From Gammaproteobacteria bacterium (GTDB lineage: Bacteria; Pseudomonadota; Gammaproteobacteria; HTCC5015), in contig JAFGLM010000013.1 in assembly GCA_016928055.1 (NCBI GenBank), positions 1 through 60,016 of the forward strand: a stretch of 60,016 bases of DNA, written 5' to 3'. Both the position numbers and the translations under genes were made by a program. The notes beneath the pieces were generated by a model. It was not told the DNA's origin. It saw nothing but the letters and a program-made list of their open reading frames with translations, and made no database searches. Below are positions 48,155 to 57,311 of this stretch, one piece after another (the stretch's first letter is position 1; each line of letters opens with the position of its first letter).

Positions 48155-51142
48155 CTATCGTACCCTCGCCCGAAAACGTATTGTGAAGCTTGGGTCGGGA
48201 CTACCGGTGGAGCCGTTAAATTGACCGCCTGGTGTTATACGGATGTAATTAATTGCCGGGGAGGTAATATCGAAACCGTCACCATCCGCGACCGGTGTTA
48301 CAAATGTTGATCCACCGTCATTGGAAAAATCGATATCGTCTGTGCCATCACCCAAAGCGATAAAACTGAACGTCAAACCACTTGATCCAGGAGTAAAAAC
48401 AATTGGATTGGCCGGATTACCCAGATACAGTTGCAGATTGCTGGAAATGGGATCTGAAATAATAACGCTGCCCGAGTCCGCCGAACCGTACCCTGTATTG
48501 GTTGCCGTAACCTGAAACTCGACGATCGCACCGGGTATCGCTTTTGGATTTGAAACGTTAGCAGGATCGGAAATGGTACTGACAAGTTTCAACAAACTTA
48601 TGCTCGGCATACCAACCAGAAATGTCCCGATACCTAAATCGGAAACCGTTCCTTCTGTTCCTTCGTTTGCCGTTACTCTGGCTGTCCAGTTGCCTTCTGC
48701 AACCACTCCCGGGATAGTGTACTGATATTCATAAGTTCTTGTCGCAACTCCGGAATCATTCACCAATGTCATCGGCGTCGATGGCTGAACAGTATTATTG
48801 TCCGCATCGATGATTTCTATGTTGGCACCATTAATATCGAAACTACCGAAAGGATCACTGACAACAGCACGCGCATAAATTGTTGTGTTGGGAGTATAAG
48901 ATGCTTGAATAATACCTAAACCCGACGCGTAAGAATTATCATATGCATCGACACTATCAACGTTGATTACAGTATTTGCATTCAGCTCAATACGGGAGGT
49001 AATACCGCAGTTTGCAGTCGAGCTCAAACGAACACGATTATTGCCTGCAGGACTCTGGTTTGTCAGTGTCATGCGAATCGCGGTGTTCGCATTGAGCGTC
49101 GCATCGGCAGGAAGATTAATGTTGAAAATTACAACCTGAAAACCATTGAGTCCCAAAATCCCATTCAACGTTTGGTTACCAATCACGCCCGTCGAACCAC
49201 CTGGGCCGGTGGCAACATAGTCTAATGCAACATCAATATTTCGTGTGCCTCCCGTGCTTTGTCTGTCCATACACAAATAGACAGGGATATTACCGGCACC
49301 GAGTATCAGGCTACTTTGTGTTGCGGGAGTTACAGGCAATAATATTGACGTACCAGCACCATTTATATTTGGTGTATCTGTATTAGCTACCGGTACCACT
49401 CGGCTCAGTGTATTGGTATTAAAATACGGATAAAGGTTTTTTGTGCCTGTAGATGGAATGGATGATGCAGAAACAATTATGGTTGGAGCAACGGCATTGG
49501 TTGCTACACCCGTCGCAGGATTGGTTACAACTGCCGTATTATTAATCGCATCACCGGGATTTGCGCCACCAACAACGGTCGCATCAAATACAACGGTTAC
49601 CGATCCGTTTGCCGGTACACTTATTCCGGTAACATTAAGCGGTCCGCTACCTGGAGTAGAACTGTCGGTCGCCCCGCCAGGAATGCTGACAACATTAAAT
49701 CCGGTCAGCAATGCATCAATCGTATCCGTTACCGATACACCAGCCGCTGCAATACCGCCCGTCTCATTGATCGAAATGGTGTAGCGTAATGTATCACCGG
49801 GATTGGTATCACCGCCGTTTAAATCAACAACGGCTTTAATTGAAGTCGACAAATCAGGAATCAGCACCGTCGTCGCATCGCTGGTGCTATCGTTGGCGGT
49901 AACGTTATCAAAATTCGTTCCGGCTACGGTCGCCGTATTGGTCACTGACGGCGCGGCAGCGGCAGCAACATTAACCGTTAAGGTGATATCCGCCGCGCCG
50001 GCGCCTGAAGCTAATGCACCTGTGCGTGTGCAAGTCACATCCTGCCCAACCGCACCACAACTCCAACCCGTACCCGTGCCTGAAACAAAACTTAAACCGG
50101 CTGGTAAGGTGTCAGTTACAACAATCGGGCCCGGTTCACTTAAAGGGCCGTTATTGCTAACGCCGATGGTAAAGATGCCCGTCTGTCCAACGGTGAAATC
50201 GCCGGTATGTGTTTTGGTGATGGCTAGATCAGATACCGGTGTGTTGGTCACCGAAATAATCTGTAACGTTAATAAAACACGGTCTTGCCCGGTACTGTAG
50301 AAAGTCGTTGCCGATGTATCACCAGAAGACAACGTACTGCTGATATCGTAGCTATCAAAATCAACACCGTAACTGTTGTTGACACCAAGCGAATTAATTG
50401 TTGAGTTGTATTGGTTCTGAGCCGGATTCAATGCATCAGTTAACAATGTACCGTTAAAACGCAGGTCCTCATTACGACCATTAAGTGGCGTGGAATTGCC
50501 AATATCCCCTTCCCAGGTCAGTACTGAAAAGCGGCCGTCAACACCTGCGGGAATGCGAAAATTACTGGGCGTCAGAGTGATATCTGTGCCCCAGAAATTC
50601 TGCAACCCATCGTAAAGATTGAGAACCCGCAAAGGTTCACCGGAATCTTCGAAAATTACCGCCAAGCCCCAGCCTGAAAGAACGGTAGCAACCGAACAGT
50701 GATCGCCGCCGGTATCAACAGTTAAATCCGCGAAGGAGTAAGTACCATTCGGGCCGCCCGCCTTGTTCTGAACAATCGTGGTAACGTCTTTAAAACCAGC
50801 AAACCAGTCACGGGTACCCGCTGATTCGGTAAAGGTACGATCAGCGCTAAATGAGCCACCTTCAAACGTCACCGTATAATCCGGTGTGCTTCCTGAGCCC
50901 GCCCAATACAAATATGCCGCTACAATATTTGCAGATCCTGGTATCCCGGAAATCGGCGCTGAACCGCTATTGGTAACAAGACAGGCGTTGGCGTCACTGG
51001 TACGCAAGCTGCCACCAGTAACAACGAAATCATAGTTTCCAGCCAGGGATTGATAAAACGAAACAGGCACTGCCGTTATGGAGCTGGACCAACTCCACAA
51101 CAAAACCCACAGCAATGCAGCAACTTTATGCTTTAAATTCAT
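48155..51142 (-). CDS. Large exported DUF11 multidomain protein, first gene of operon
   Basis: 995 residues. Signal peptide about 1-24 (cleavage near SITAVP). The N-terminal domain (about 30-300) has GSANIVAAYLYWAGSG and GWGLAVIFEDSGEPLRVLN, a DUF3344-like beta domain typical of secreted multidomain proteins. DUF11 repeats follow at about 301-420 and 428-560. A beta-rich region (about 560-845) precedes a third DUF11-type domain with ISDPANVSNPKAIPGAIVEF, ending in strand FTIRFRARVR. No membrane anchor or LPxTG. It leads the five-gene operon and was probably the long adhesive or tip component. Confidence 0.85.
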   Translation of the reverse strand: MNLKHKVAALLWVLLWSWSSSITAVPVSFYQSLAGNYDFVVTGGSLRTSDANACLVTNSGSAPISGIPGSANIVAAYLYWAGSGSTPDYTVTFEGGSFSADRTFTESAGTRDWFAGFKDVTTIVQNKAGGPNGTYSFADLTVDTGGDHCSVATVLSGWGLAVIFEDSGEPLRVLNLYDGLQNFWGTDITLTPSNFRIPAGVDGRFSVLTWEGDIGNSTPLNGRNEDLRFNGTLLTDALNPAQNQYNSTINSLGVNNSYGVDFDSYDISSTLSSGDTSATTFYSTGQDRVLLTLQIISVTNTPVSDLAITKTHTGDFTVGQTGIFTIGVSNNGPLSEPGPIVVTDTLPAGLSFVSGTGTGWSCGAVGQDVTCTRTGALASGAGAADITLTVNVAAAAAPSVTNTATVAGTNFDNVTANDSTSDATTVLIPDLSTSIKAVVDLNGGDTNPGDTLRYTISINETGGIAAAGVSVTDTIDALLTGFNVVSIPGGATDSSTPGSGPLNVTGISVPANGSVTVVFDATVVGGANPGDAINNTAVVTNPATGVATNAVAPTIIVSASSIPSTGTKNLYPYFNTNTLSRVVPVANTDTPNINGAGTSILLPVTPATQSSLILGAGNIPVYLCMDRQSTGGTRNIDVALDYVATGPGGSTGVIGNQTLNGILGLNGFQVVIFNINLPADATLNANTAIRMTLTNQSPAGNNRVRLSSTANCGITSRIELNANTVINVDSVDAYDNSYASGLGIIQASYTPNTTIYARAVVSDPFGSFDINGANIEIIDADNNTVQPSTPMTLVNDSGVATRTYEYQYTIPGVVAEGNWTARVTANEGTEGTVSDLGIGTFLVGMPSISLLKLVSTISDPANVSNPKAIPGAIVEFQVTATNTGYGSADSGSVIISDPISSNLQLYLGNPANPIVFTPGSSGLTFSFIALGDGTDDIDFSNDGGSTFVTPVADGDGFDITSPAINYIRITPGGQFNGSTGSPDPSFTIRFRARVR

Positions 51143-51630
51143 GACCTGCCACGCGACCCACCCATTGGTGGAATTCTGACCGCTTTGCCTGTCCTTAACC
51201 GACCCTGTAGCGAGGGTAAAAATCCTTATTTTTTATAAGCTTACATTAATTTCTTAATATATGTAATGAATATTTTGGATCAGGACTAAGCAGTCAATCA
51301 CGGTTTAACAATCAAGATTCCTTCTTACATACCATAAAACGTCGAATTACCATCATAAGTTGTTGATATTTATATAGAAAAGACCGTGGAGACCCGACAC
51401 GAAACGTCATTTAGTGACGATAAGGATCACTCGCTGACCTAAATGACCCCAATTTATGAAAAATTGACGAATCTTCCTAAAAAACAACAACTTACCGCTT
51501 AGGTCATTGCAATCGCTATGCCAGCGGACGTTGCGAGAGGGTAGATTGGGATTGCGCAGCGGATGAGATTGATGATTTATCGCGACTTTGTTTCAGGCAG
51601 GTGGTATCGCTATACTCCGGAATCTGATGC
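51143..51630. other. 488-bp gap: DUF11-operon leader and tRNA upstream region
   Basis: No gene seen. On the minus strand a candidate promoter TTGACT (51297-51292), 17-bp spacer, AATATT (51274-51269) could drive the DUF11 operon with a leader of about 120 bases containing a short CTTAT/ATAAG hairpin. The remainder is low-information DNA. The right end holds the tRNA promoter. Confidence 0.35.
51588..51616 (+). promoter_or_regulatory. Candidate tRNA-Arg promoter
   Basis: TTGTTT (51588-51593), 17-bp spacer and TATACT (51611-51616) lie 14 bp before the tRNA 5' end. Confidence 0.5.
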
Positions 51631-51706
51631 GCCCCGGTAGCTCAGTGGATAGAGCGACCGCCTCCTAAGCGGTAGGTCGCAGGTTCAACTCCTGCCCGGG
51701 GCACCA
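51631..51706 (+). tRNA. tRNA-Arg (anticodon CCU), CCA encoded
   Basis: The 7-bp acceptor stem gccccgg/ccggggc closes a full cloverleaf: D arm gctcagtggatagagc, anticodon stem accgc/gcggt with loop ctcctaa (anticodon cct, reads AGG), and T arm gcaggttcaactcctgc. The 3' end a-cca is encoded. This tRNA gene is a frequent integration target for mobile elements; its 3' part is repeated at 51901. Confidence 0.95.
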
Positions 51707-51942
51707 AAACTATGGGCTCGAGAATTTAAGCCTGGTGATTAATTGAACCTGATCAATATCGTCTTGGTCGCAGTCGTGGGCTTGTTCCTATACCGACATC
51801 CCCGCGGAGGGATCCGTGGAATGCTCTTAAGGCAGGACGCCGGTATAAAACCAGCTTTACTCATTAAAGGAGGTAAATAATTGCACGCTTCCACGCGCGC
51901 GGTTCAACTCCTGCCCGGGGCACCAAACAAATATGGGCTCGA
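51682..51942 (+). repeat. Duplicated tRNA 3' end, attL/attR-like pair
   Basis: 27 bp (ggttcaactcctgcccgggg onward) at 51682-51708 recur exactly at 51901-51927, and the following tatgggctcga recurs at 51711-51721 and 51932-51942. The repeats enclose about 190 bp. This is the pattern left by integration into a tRNA 3' end, though no integrase gene is present. The second copy ends 3 bp from the nitroreductase stop. Confidence 0.75.
51743..51880 (+). CDS. Possible 45-residue small membrane protein between the repeats
   Basis: TTG start, TAA at 51878. The N-terminus (LINIVLVAVVGLFLY) would be one membrane helix; the tail is basic. Its last codons contain AAAGGAGGT, a perfect Shine-Dalgarno, six bases before TTG at 51881, whose frame then runs through the second repeat into DNA antisense to the nitroreductase. 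This looks like the start of a second gene whose body is gone. Weak evidence; no good ribosome site for the first gene. Confidence 0.3.
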   Translation: MNLINIVLVAVVGLFLYRHPRGGIRGMLLRQDAGIKPALLIKGGK

Positions 51943-51944
51943 TG

Positions 51945-52955
51945 TTAAATCAACACATCTTCCAACGGTCGGCGTGGTGTTGGTTTTGGTTTGCGTTTGC
52001 TGTAGCCAATCCGGCAAATCATGGTGGGATAAACCTGACGTCGTGTATATTCCCGCAGTTCGCTACGTAACTCCGGTATTTCAAGGATCTGGCTGTGAAC
52101 CTGTGTGCCGATTCCAAGGCTGCTGGCGATGAGCCCTATTCTCTGAAAGACCCTGCCTGCCTTAACATGCATTTCCGGACTGTCTTTTTGCGTACCCAGT
52201 ACAATCAATCCGGGTGCATTCTGAATCAAGGCCTGGTCTCTCTGACCGAGTTTTTTACCCGGATTACCCGACAGGGCAATGGGAACAGCCCTGCGCAACA
52301 GCGCGCGCAGACCCTGCAGGTCGGCTTGCCGATAGGTAAATGATTGTTTGCGTTCCCTTAAGTAAGCACGATCGCTGTACAGAACCTGATAGGCCAATGG
52401 TGTGAGTTCGGCGATTTTTCCTCTTAATTGCGGCATCTGCCGCGTACTAAAAAGATATACACCATCCGAATTACAGCTTTCAATCAGGGCCCAATGACTG
52501 GCCTGCAGCGGTTCGCGCTGATAATGACCGCGACAGATCCTTCTTATCGCAATGGCCTGCATCATGGCAGCATCGGTTAACTGTGCATCACTTTCCCGGC
52601 CATACAATTCCAGTATGGCAACCAGCTCGGGCTGCAATGGATCAGGAAAGTACTTAATCTCGGATTTAAAACTGTAGTGATCGGCTGCTATTTGCAGATT
52701 TTCTATCGCACATCCCAGGCTTAAATACATTTCGCGCTTGTCGGAATCGGCGATTTTTAACCAGCGACTGCTGTCGGCATAGACCCAGATCTGATTCTGC
52801 TGCACGCGAAATTTCCACGGCTGGCTGTTATAGGTTGACGGCGCAAAATGCGCGTAACGCACGAGAAAACGCAAGCGCTGAACGGAATCAGCGCGTCGGT
52901 AGAACAAGGTCTCATCCACCGGTAATGAGGTTACTTCATAATGATAATCAGGCAC
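51945..52955 (-). CDS. Nitroreductase-like flavoprotein (Acg family type)
   Basis: 336 residues, cytoplasmic. FAPSTYNSQPWKF near 36 is the FMN-binding start of nitroreductases; LSLGCAIENLQIAADHY near 80, RRICRGHYQREPL near 138 and GLIASSLGIGTQVHSQILE near 280 support a two-fold nitroreductase of the Acg-like group. Some of these bind FMN without good catalysis and may sequester it. It converges on the tRNA region. Physiological substrate unknown. Confidence 0.8.
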   Translation of the reverse strand: MPDYHYEVTSLPVDETLFYRRADSVQRLRFLVRYAHFAPSTYNSQPWKFRVQQNQIWVYADSSRWLKIADSDKREMYLSLGCAIENLQIAADHYSFKSEIKYFPDPLQPELVAILELYGRESDAQLTDAAMMQAIAIRRICRGHYQREPLQASHWALIESCNSDGVYLFSTRQMPQLRGKIAELTPLAYQVLYSDRAYLRERKQSFTYRQADLQGLRALLRRAVPIALSGNPGKKLGQRDQALIQNAPGLIVLGTQKDSPEMHVKAGRVFQRIGLIASSLGIGTQVHSQILEIPELRSELREYTRRQVYPTMICRIGYSKRKPKPTPRRPLEDVLI

Positions 52956-53085
52956 TGGTATAAGTCTTTGTCTTCGTTTTTGAATTCATCTTGCCAAATA
53001 GTCATGGCCGGTCATGCTAGCCGCATAAGTACACACAAATAACTGATGCGAATACCTAAGCCAAAGTAGTGAGACTCTGGCCCTT

Positions 53086-53850
53086 TCAGAGCGCCCCTGT
53101 CAAGTTATCTGCGTTCCCGTTGAAATTTCCTTCTTTAAGATAGTCTATTACAAGCCTTATGACGGTGTTATTACGCACAATAAAGGTGTGCGTTCTTGGC
53201 ACCATCTTAAACGCTCGCATACCGTCTATCTGCGTTCTTTCAACTGCGACTTTGCCGTCATCGTCACCGGAAATTAAATATGAATAAAAAGGATTAAAAC
53301 TACGATTACCCGTAATAACGGCCAAATCAAAATCCACTGGTCCCAATTGATTCGGCAGACTGTCTTTCGATGTTCCAAGCTGTGCACCGGCTGAACCGTT
53401 TAACCATTTAAAAATAAAAAAATCTCCCAGTGTATCGACCAGTTCACTACCCTGATTAGGCGGGCTAATCATCACAACACGATCTAATTTCGGCAGCTGG
53501 TAGTGACTCAAATAGTAACGTACCAGTATGCCGCCCATCGAATGGGTAACAAAATGAATGGCATGACTTTGCGGCGGGCACTCTTTTTCGACAACCGGTT
53601 TTATATATTGATCAACCAGTGTTTCAATCGGGAAACGTGTCGATGGATAATCAATATTTAAAACTGCAAAGTGTTCGTTGCTCAAAGCACGCTGCAAACG
53701 CTTCATTGAACCGGCACTGCGAGCCAGACCGTGCAATAACACTACACATTCAGCTTCTGCGGTGGATCCCGCGATAAAAACGGTTTCCGCCGAGACAGGT
53801 GAGATACAGGAAAAAAGAATAAGAATAAAAAAGACTTTAGAGACTTGCAT
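53086..53850 (-). CDS. Exported alpha/beta hydrolase (lipase-like)
   Basis: 254 residues with a signal peptide (cleavage near VSAET). CVVLLHGLARSAGSM is the oxyanion region, VTHSMGGILVRYYL carries the nucleophile Ser, SGDDDGKVAVERTQ contributes the acid and VPRTHTFIV the His. The fold matches bacterial triacylglycerol lipase/PGAP1-like esterases. Periplasmic or secreted ester hydrolysis is expected. Downstream of the RDD-like gene with a 24-bp gap, likely the same transcript. Confidence 0.85.
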   Translation of the reverse strand: MQVSKVFFILILFSCISPVSAETVFIAGSTAEAECVVLLHGLARSAGSMKRLQRALSNEHFAVLNIDYPSTRFPIETLVDQYIKPVVEKECPPQSHAIHFVTHSMGGILVRYYLSHYQLPKLDRVVMISPPNQGSELVDTLGDFFIFKWLNGSAGAQLGTSKDSLPNQLGPVDFDLAVITGNRSFNPFYSYLISGDDDGKVAVERTQIDGMRAFKMVPRTHTFIVRNNTVIRLVIDYLKEGNFNGNADNLTGAL

Positions 53851-53874
53851 CAGCTAAAAAATATCAAACAGACC

Positions 53875-54402
53875 CTAACGTATTTCAACGCGATAGGACG
53901 ATTCAGGTTGCATTTCCCGAATCGCTTCACTGGTCCAGATAACAAAAGTATCGGTTAGTTTGTCGTGCGGAGCCTGACGCCGGAAGTCCTTGATCATAAA
54001 AAACACGCACAGTGGCGCTAATGGAAATAATACCAGCTTGAATATATTGCGAAATAACGCTCGTTTGAAGCTGATCGCCTTGCCCTTTCTATCGACTACC
54101 TGAGCTTTCAAAGCGCGCTTAATCAAGCCACCACGAAAACTCGATTCAACCCAGGCGGTGTACAGTAGATACAAGGCCACCACCAGAACAAGCCATAATG
54201 TTTTCAGCCAACTGAAATCGGGAGGCACGGTAATCAACCACGGACACAATAGTGCAAGTACCAATGCCGAAGGCATGGTAGCCAGAAAACGTACGTTACT
54301 TCCGGGATACAAACGACTGCTTTGCTCTAAACTGTTCAGCACAACCAGAAAGCTCAGAACAAAGACACTCAACCCCAAAACCAGAATAAATATTTGTAAC
54401 AT
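53875..54402 (-). CDS. RDD-like membrane protein
   Basis: 175 residues with four predicted helices (about 1-24, 42-62, 69-92, 112-133). ESSFRGGLIKRALKAQVVDR then KGKAISFKRALFRNIFKL follows the RDD-family loop, and DKLTDTFVI is the typical end. RDD proteins are uncharacterised or Na+/H+ antiporter-like. The first Arg-Asp motif is degenerate. Confidence 0.7.
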   Translation of the reverse strand: MLQIFILVLGLSVFVLSFLVVLNSLEQSSRLYPGSNVRFLATMPSALVLALLCPWLITVPPDFSWLKTLWLVLVVALYLLYTAWVESSFRGGLIKRALKAQVVDRKGKAISFKRALFRNIFKLVLFPLAPLCVFFMIKDFRRQAPHDKLTDTFVIWTSEAIREMQPESSYRVEIR

Positions 54403-54501
54403 ACAGATTATTTTCCAAATTGCAGAAACACTTTTAGCACAAATAAAACACGTCAGCTGTGATTCGCATCAAAACACGTCTATCAAACCAACCTTAAGCT
54501 G

Positions 54502-55482
54502 TTATTCACTCTGACTTTGCCAGGCATCATCAAAAGTGATTACTTCAGCTATAGTCTCTGAACCCGTTAATGCCATTAATAATCGATCCAGACCCAAAGC
54601 AACCCCTGCAGACAAAGGCATCCCGGATGCGAGAGCGGATAAAAACATTTCATCAACCGGCATCTCTTTTAAACCCGCGTTTCGTCGTCGCTCATTCTCA
54701 GCGGCGAAACGTCCGCGTTGTTCCTGAACATCGGTTAATTCCTGGAACCCGTTGGCAAGTTCCAACGGCCCCCAATATAACTCAAATCGCTCGGCTACCT
54801 GCAGCCCTTCTTTCTCAACCACCTGCGCTAAGGCAGCCTGATCAGCCGGGTAATCATAGACAAATGTGAGACAGCCTGGATCAAGCCTGGGCATGATCAA
54901 TACTGACAGTAATAAATCCAGCCATGTATTCAGACCCTCACCCATATTTTCAGGCACCGCAAGATCCTGTTCATGACAACAACGTCTGCATGCTTCGACG
55001 TCAGCGGAAAACGGATCCAGTGCCAGAAACTTCTGAAATAATTGTCGATAGCTAAAACGTTGCGTCTGCCCCAGCGTACTTGCGTCACGCAGCGAGTGCA
55101 GCAAGGCCTCCACTTCGTCCATCAATTCCAAATAGCTCCAACCGGGTCGATACCATTCCAGCATGGCAAATTCGGGTCGGTGCTGCTGTCCGTAATCGCT
55201 GTCCCGAAATACCGTGCATATCTGATAGATCGCGCCGCTGCCTGCCACCAGCAGACGTTTCATGGCCAATTCCGGCGAGGTATGCAAATACCACTTTTGC
55301 CGGGGCCATAACGCAGATCCGACTTCCAGACTGGCGATATTGGGTTCAGTTGTAGCGCAACGTGACAAAACCGGCGTGTTGACCTCGAGCACATCGCGCT
55401 CAGCAAAAAACTTGCGGCATGCTGCCAGCATCTCCGCCCTGGCGCGTAATGTTTGAAGATTGGCGGATGGACGCCAATGCAT
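54502..55482 (-). CDS. epmA: EF-P (R)-beta-lysine ligase
   Basis: 326 residues, a class II lysyl-tRNA synthetase paralogue without anticodon-binding domain. Motif 2 (VFRDSDYGQQHRPEFAML) and motif 3 (GVALGLDRLLMAL) are intact. It adenylates (R)-beta-lysine and transfers it to Lys34 of EF-P. It follows efp by 36 bp on the same strand. Confidence 0.95.
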   Translation of the reverse strand: MHWRPSANLQTLRARAEMLAACRKFFAERDVLEVNTPVLSRCATTEPNIASLEVGSALWPRQKWYLHTSPELAMKRLLVAGSGAIYQICTVFRDSDYGQQHRPEFAMLEWYRPGWSYLELMDEVEALLHSLRDASTLGQTQRFSYRQLFQKFLALDPFSADVEACRRCCHEQDLAVPENMGEGLNTWLDLLLSVLIMPRLDPGCLTFVYDYPADQAALAQVVEKEGLQVAERFELYWGPLELANGFQELTDVQEQRGRFAAENERRRNAGLKEMPVDEMFLSALASGMPLSAGVALGLDRLLMALTGSETIAEVITFDDAWQSQSE

Positions 55483-55518
55483 GCTGACAGGCTCTTTATG
55501 GTGGTGCCGATTTATTGA

Positions 55519-56088
55519 TCAGTCCTTTGCTCGTGAAACATAAGCACCGGTGCGGGTATCGATCTTGATGGCTTCGCCTTGCTCAACAAATAACGGCACA
55601 CTGACCACTGCGCCGGTTTCCAGACGAGCCGGTTTTGAACCGCCCTGCGCGGTATTACCTCGCAATCCGGGGTCGGTTTCAGTGATCGTTAACACCACAA
55701 AATTGGCCGGCGCCATGCTGATGGGTACGCCATTCCAGAGCATTACCGTGCAGGAATCCTGTTCTTTAAGGTAGAGTTTGGCATCACCTACCGCGGCGGC
55801 ATCAGCAGCAATCTGTTCAAACGTTTCCGGATGCATAAAATGCCAAAACTCGCCGTCGGCATATAAAAACTGCATTTCCAGTTCATGCACGTCAGCGGCT
55901 TCAACGCTTTCACCTGATTTATAAGTTTTCTCAACGACACGTCCGGTCTTGAGATTACGAATTCTGACGCGATTAAAGGCCTGGCCTTTACCGGGTTGGA
56001 CGAACTCATTATCCACGATCATGCATGGATCGCCGTCGATAATAATCTTCAGGCCTGACTTGAATTCGCTGGTTGAATATGATGCCAT
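55519..56088 (-). CDS. efp: Translation elongation factor P
   Basis: 189 residues, three beta-barrel domains. The modified residue is Lys34 in the loop [10 protein letters not shown]. It relieves ribosome stalling at polyproline runs. Lys, not Arg, at 34 agrees with the EpmA/EpmB pathway encoded around it. Divergent from epmB across 37 bp. Confidence 0.97.
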   Translation of the reverse strand: MASYSTSEFKSGLKIIIDGDPCMIVDNEFVQPGKGQAFNRVRIRNLKTGRVVEKTYKSGESVEAADVHELEMQFLYADGEFWHFMHPETFEQIAADAAAVGDAKLYLKEQDSCTVMLWNGVPISMAPANFVVLTITETDPGLRGNTAQGGSKPARLETGAVVSVPLFVEQGEAIKIDTRTGAYVSRAKD

Positions 56089-56125
56089 CGGTTCCCCGTA
56101 ATAATTCAGTTTAAAGAGGGCGGTA

Positions 56126-57184
56126 ATGATACCCGAGTTCGCCGAGGCTGCAATCGATCATGAACGTCGGCAAGCAGATTGGAAACAGTCTCTCGCCACC
56201 ACGGTACGTGACCCGGCCAGATTGTTGCAACATCTTGGTTTTTCCAGCGATCCCGGCCTGATCGACGCTGCCCGCCGGGCTGCCAGGCATTTCCCACTGC
56301 GTGTGCCAATGGGATACATCGCCCGTATGCAACCCGGCGATATACATGATCCGTTATTGCGACAAGTCCTGCCATTAGCGGAGGAGTTGGCCAACGCTCC
56401 GGGCTACCGTTCCGACCCCGTCGGCGACATGCCGGCGATGGTTAAACCGGGATTACTGCACAAATACCACGGCCGTGTCCTGCTGGTCACCACCGGCGCC
56501 TGCGCGATCCATTGTCGTTACTGCTTTCGCCGTGAATTCCCCTATACCCAGGCCGACCCAAAGCGGGATGACTGGCAATCAGCGTTGCAGTACGTCGCCG
56601 CTGATCGCTCGATCAACGAAATCATATTAAGCGGCGGCGATCCATTGACGCTCACCGATCACAGCCTGGCGAAACTGCTTGGGCAGTGCGGGCAAATACC
56701 GCATCTGCAACGCTTGCGTATCCATTCACGAATACCGGTGGTGCTGCCGGAGAGAGTGAATGATTCACTCTGTGATGTATTATCACAATCGAGTTTGCAG
56801 ATAATTCATGTCATTCACAGCAATCATGCTCAGGAAATCGACAACTCGGTGGTTCGCGCGGTGGCGCGGCTGCGCGCCAACGGCGAGCTGGTTTATAACC
56901 AAACGGTGCTGCTAAAAGGTGTTAATGATTCGGTTGCCGCGCTCAAAAGCCTGTCGGAAACACTCATCACCATCGGAGTCCAGCCCTATTACCTGCATTT
57001 ACTCGACCAGGTCAGGGGTACACACCATTTTAATGTCGAGTCAAAAACGGCTTTATCGCTCATTCAAGAATTAAGTCGTTCCGTACCGGGTTATATGTTG
57101 CCGCAGCTGGTGCGGGAACAAGCCGGCAAGCCCGCAAAATCTCGTTTCTGTCTTGACAGCGGTTGTAAAAAGACAAGCACTTAA
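56126..57184 (+). CDS. epmB: EF-P lysine 2,3-aminomutase-like radical SAM enzyme
   Basis: 352 residues. The radical SAM cluster motif is [15 protein letters not shown] (CxxxCxxC) near 135, then SGGDPLTL and KARINDLL-like regions; [12 protein letters not shown] is a KAM signature. It turns (S)-alpha-lysine into (R)-beta-lysine for EpmA. Length is shorter than catabolic aminomutases, as expected for EpmB. Divergent from efp. Confidence 0.95.
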   Translation: MIPEFAEAAIDHERRQADWKQSLATTVRDPARLLQHLGFSSDPGLIDAARRAARHFPLRVPMGYIARMQPGDIHDPLLRQVLPLAEELANAPGYRSDPVGDMPAMVKPGLLHKYHGRVLLVTTGACAIHCRYCFRREFPYTQADPKRDDWQSALQYVAADRSINEIILSGGDPLTLTDHSLAKLLGQCGQIPHLQRLRIHSRIPVVLPERVNDSLCDVLSQSSLQIIHVIHSNHAQEIDNSVVRAVARLRANGELVYNQTVLLKGVNDSVAALKSLSETLITIGVQPYYLHLLDQVRGTHHFNVESKTALSLIQELSRSVPGYMLPQLVREQAGKPAKSRFCLDSGCKKTST

Positions 57185-57311
57185 CCATGGCAGTTGCTCG
57201 CTATGCTAGCCGCAAAAGCCAAAAACTGAGACAATACGCGCCGTTTCAAAGCAAACAACACGGGAAACTGCGGTTGTTTGATAACAACAAAGAGATGCTG
57301 GAGAACTTAGT

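Noticed and set aside
49443..50300. Long plus-strand open frames within the 995-residue gene
   Set aside because: They are antisense products of Ala/Thr/Val-rich repeats in the real gene.
51143..51240. c-di-GMP-I (GEMM) riboswitch upstream of the DUF11 operon
   Set aside because: A GGACAGGCAAAGC stretch recalls the class, but the second receptor helix and loop motif are missing.
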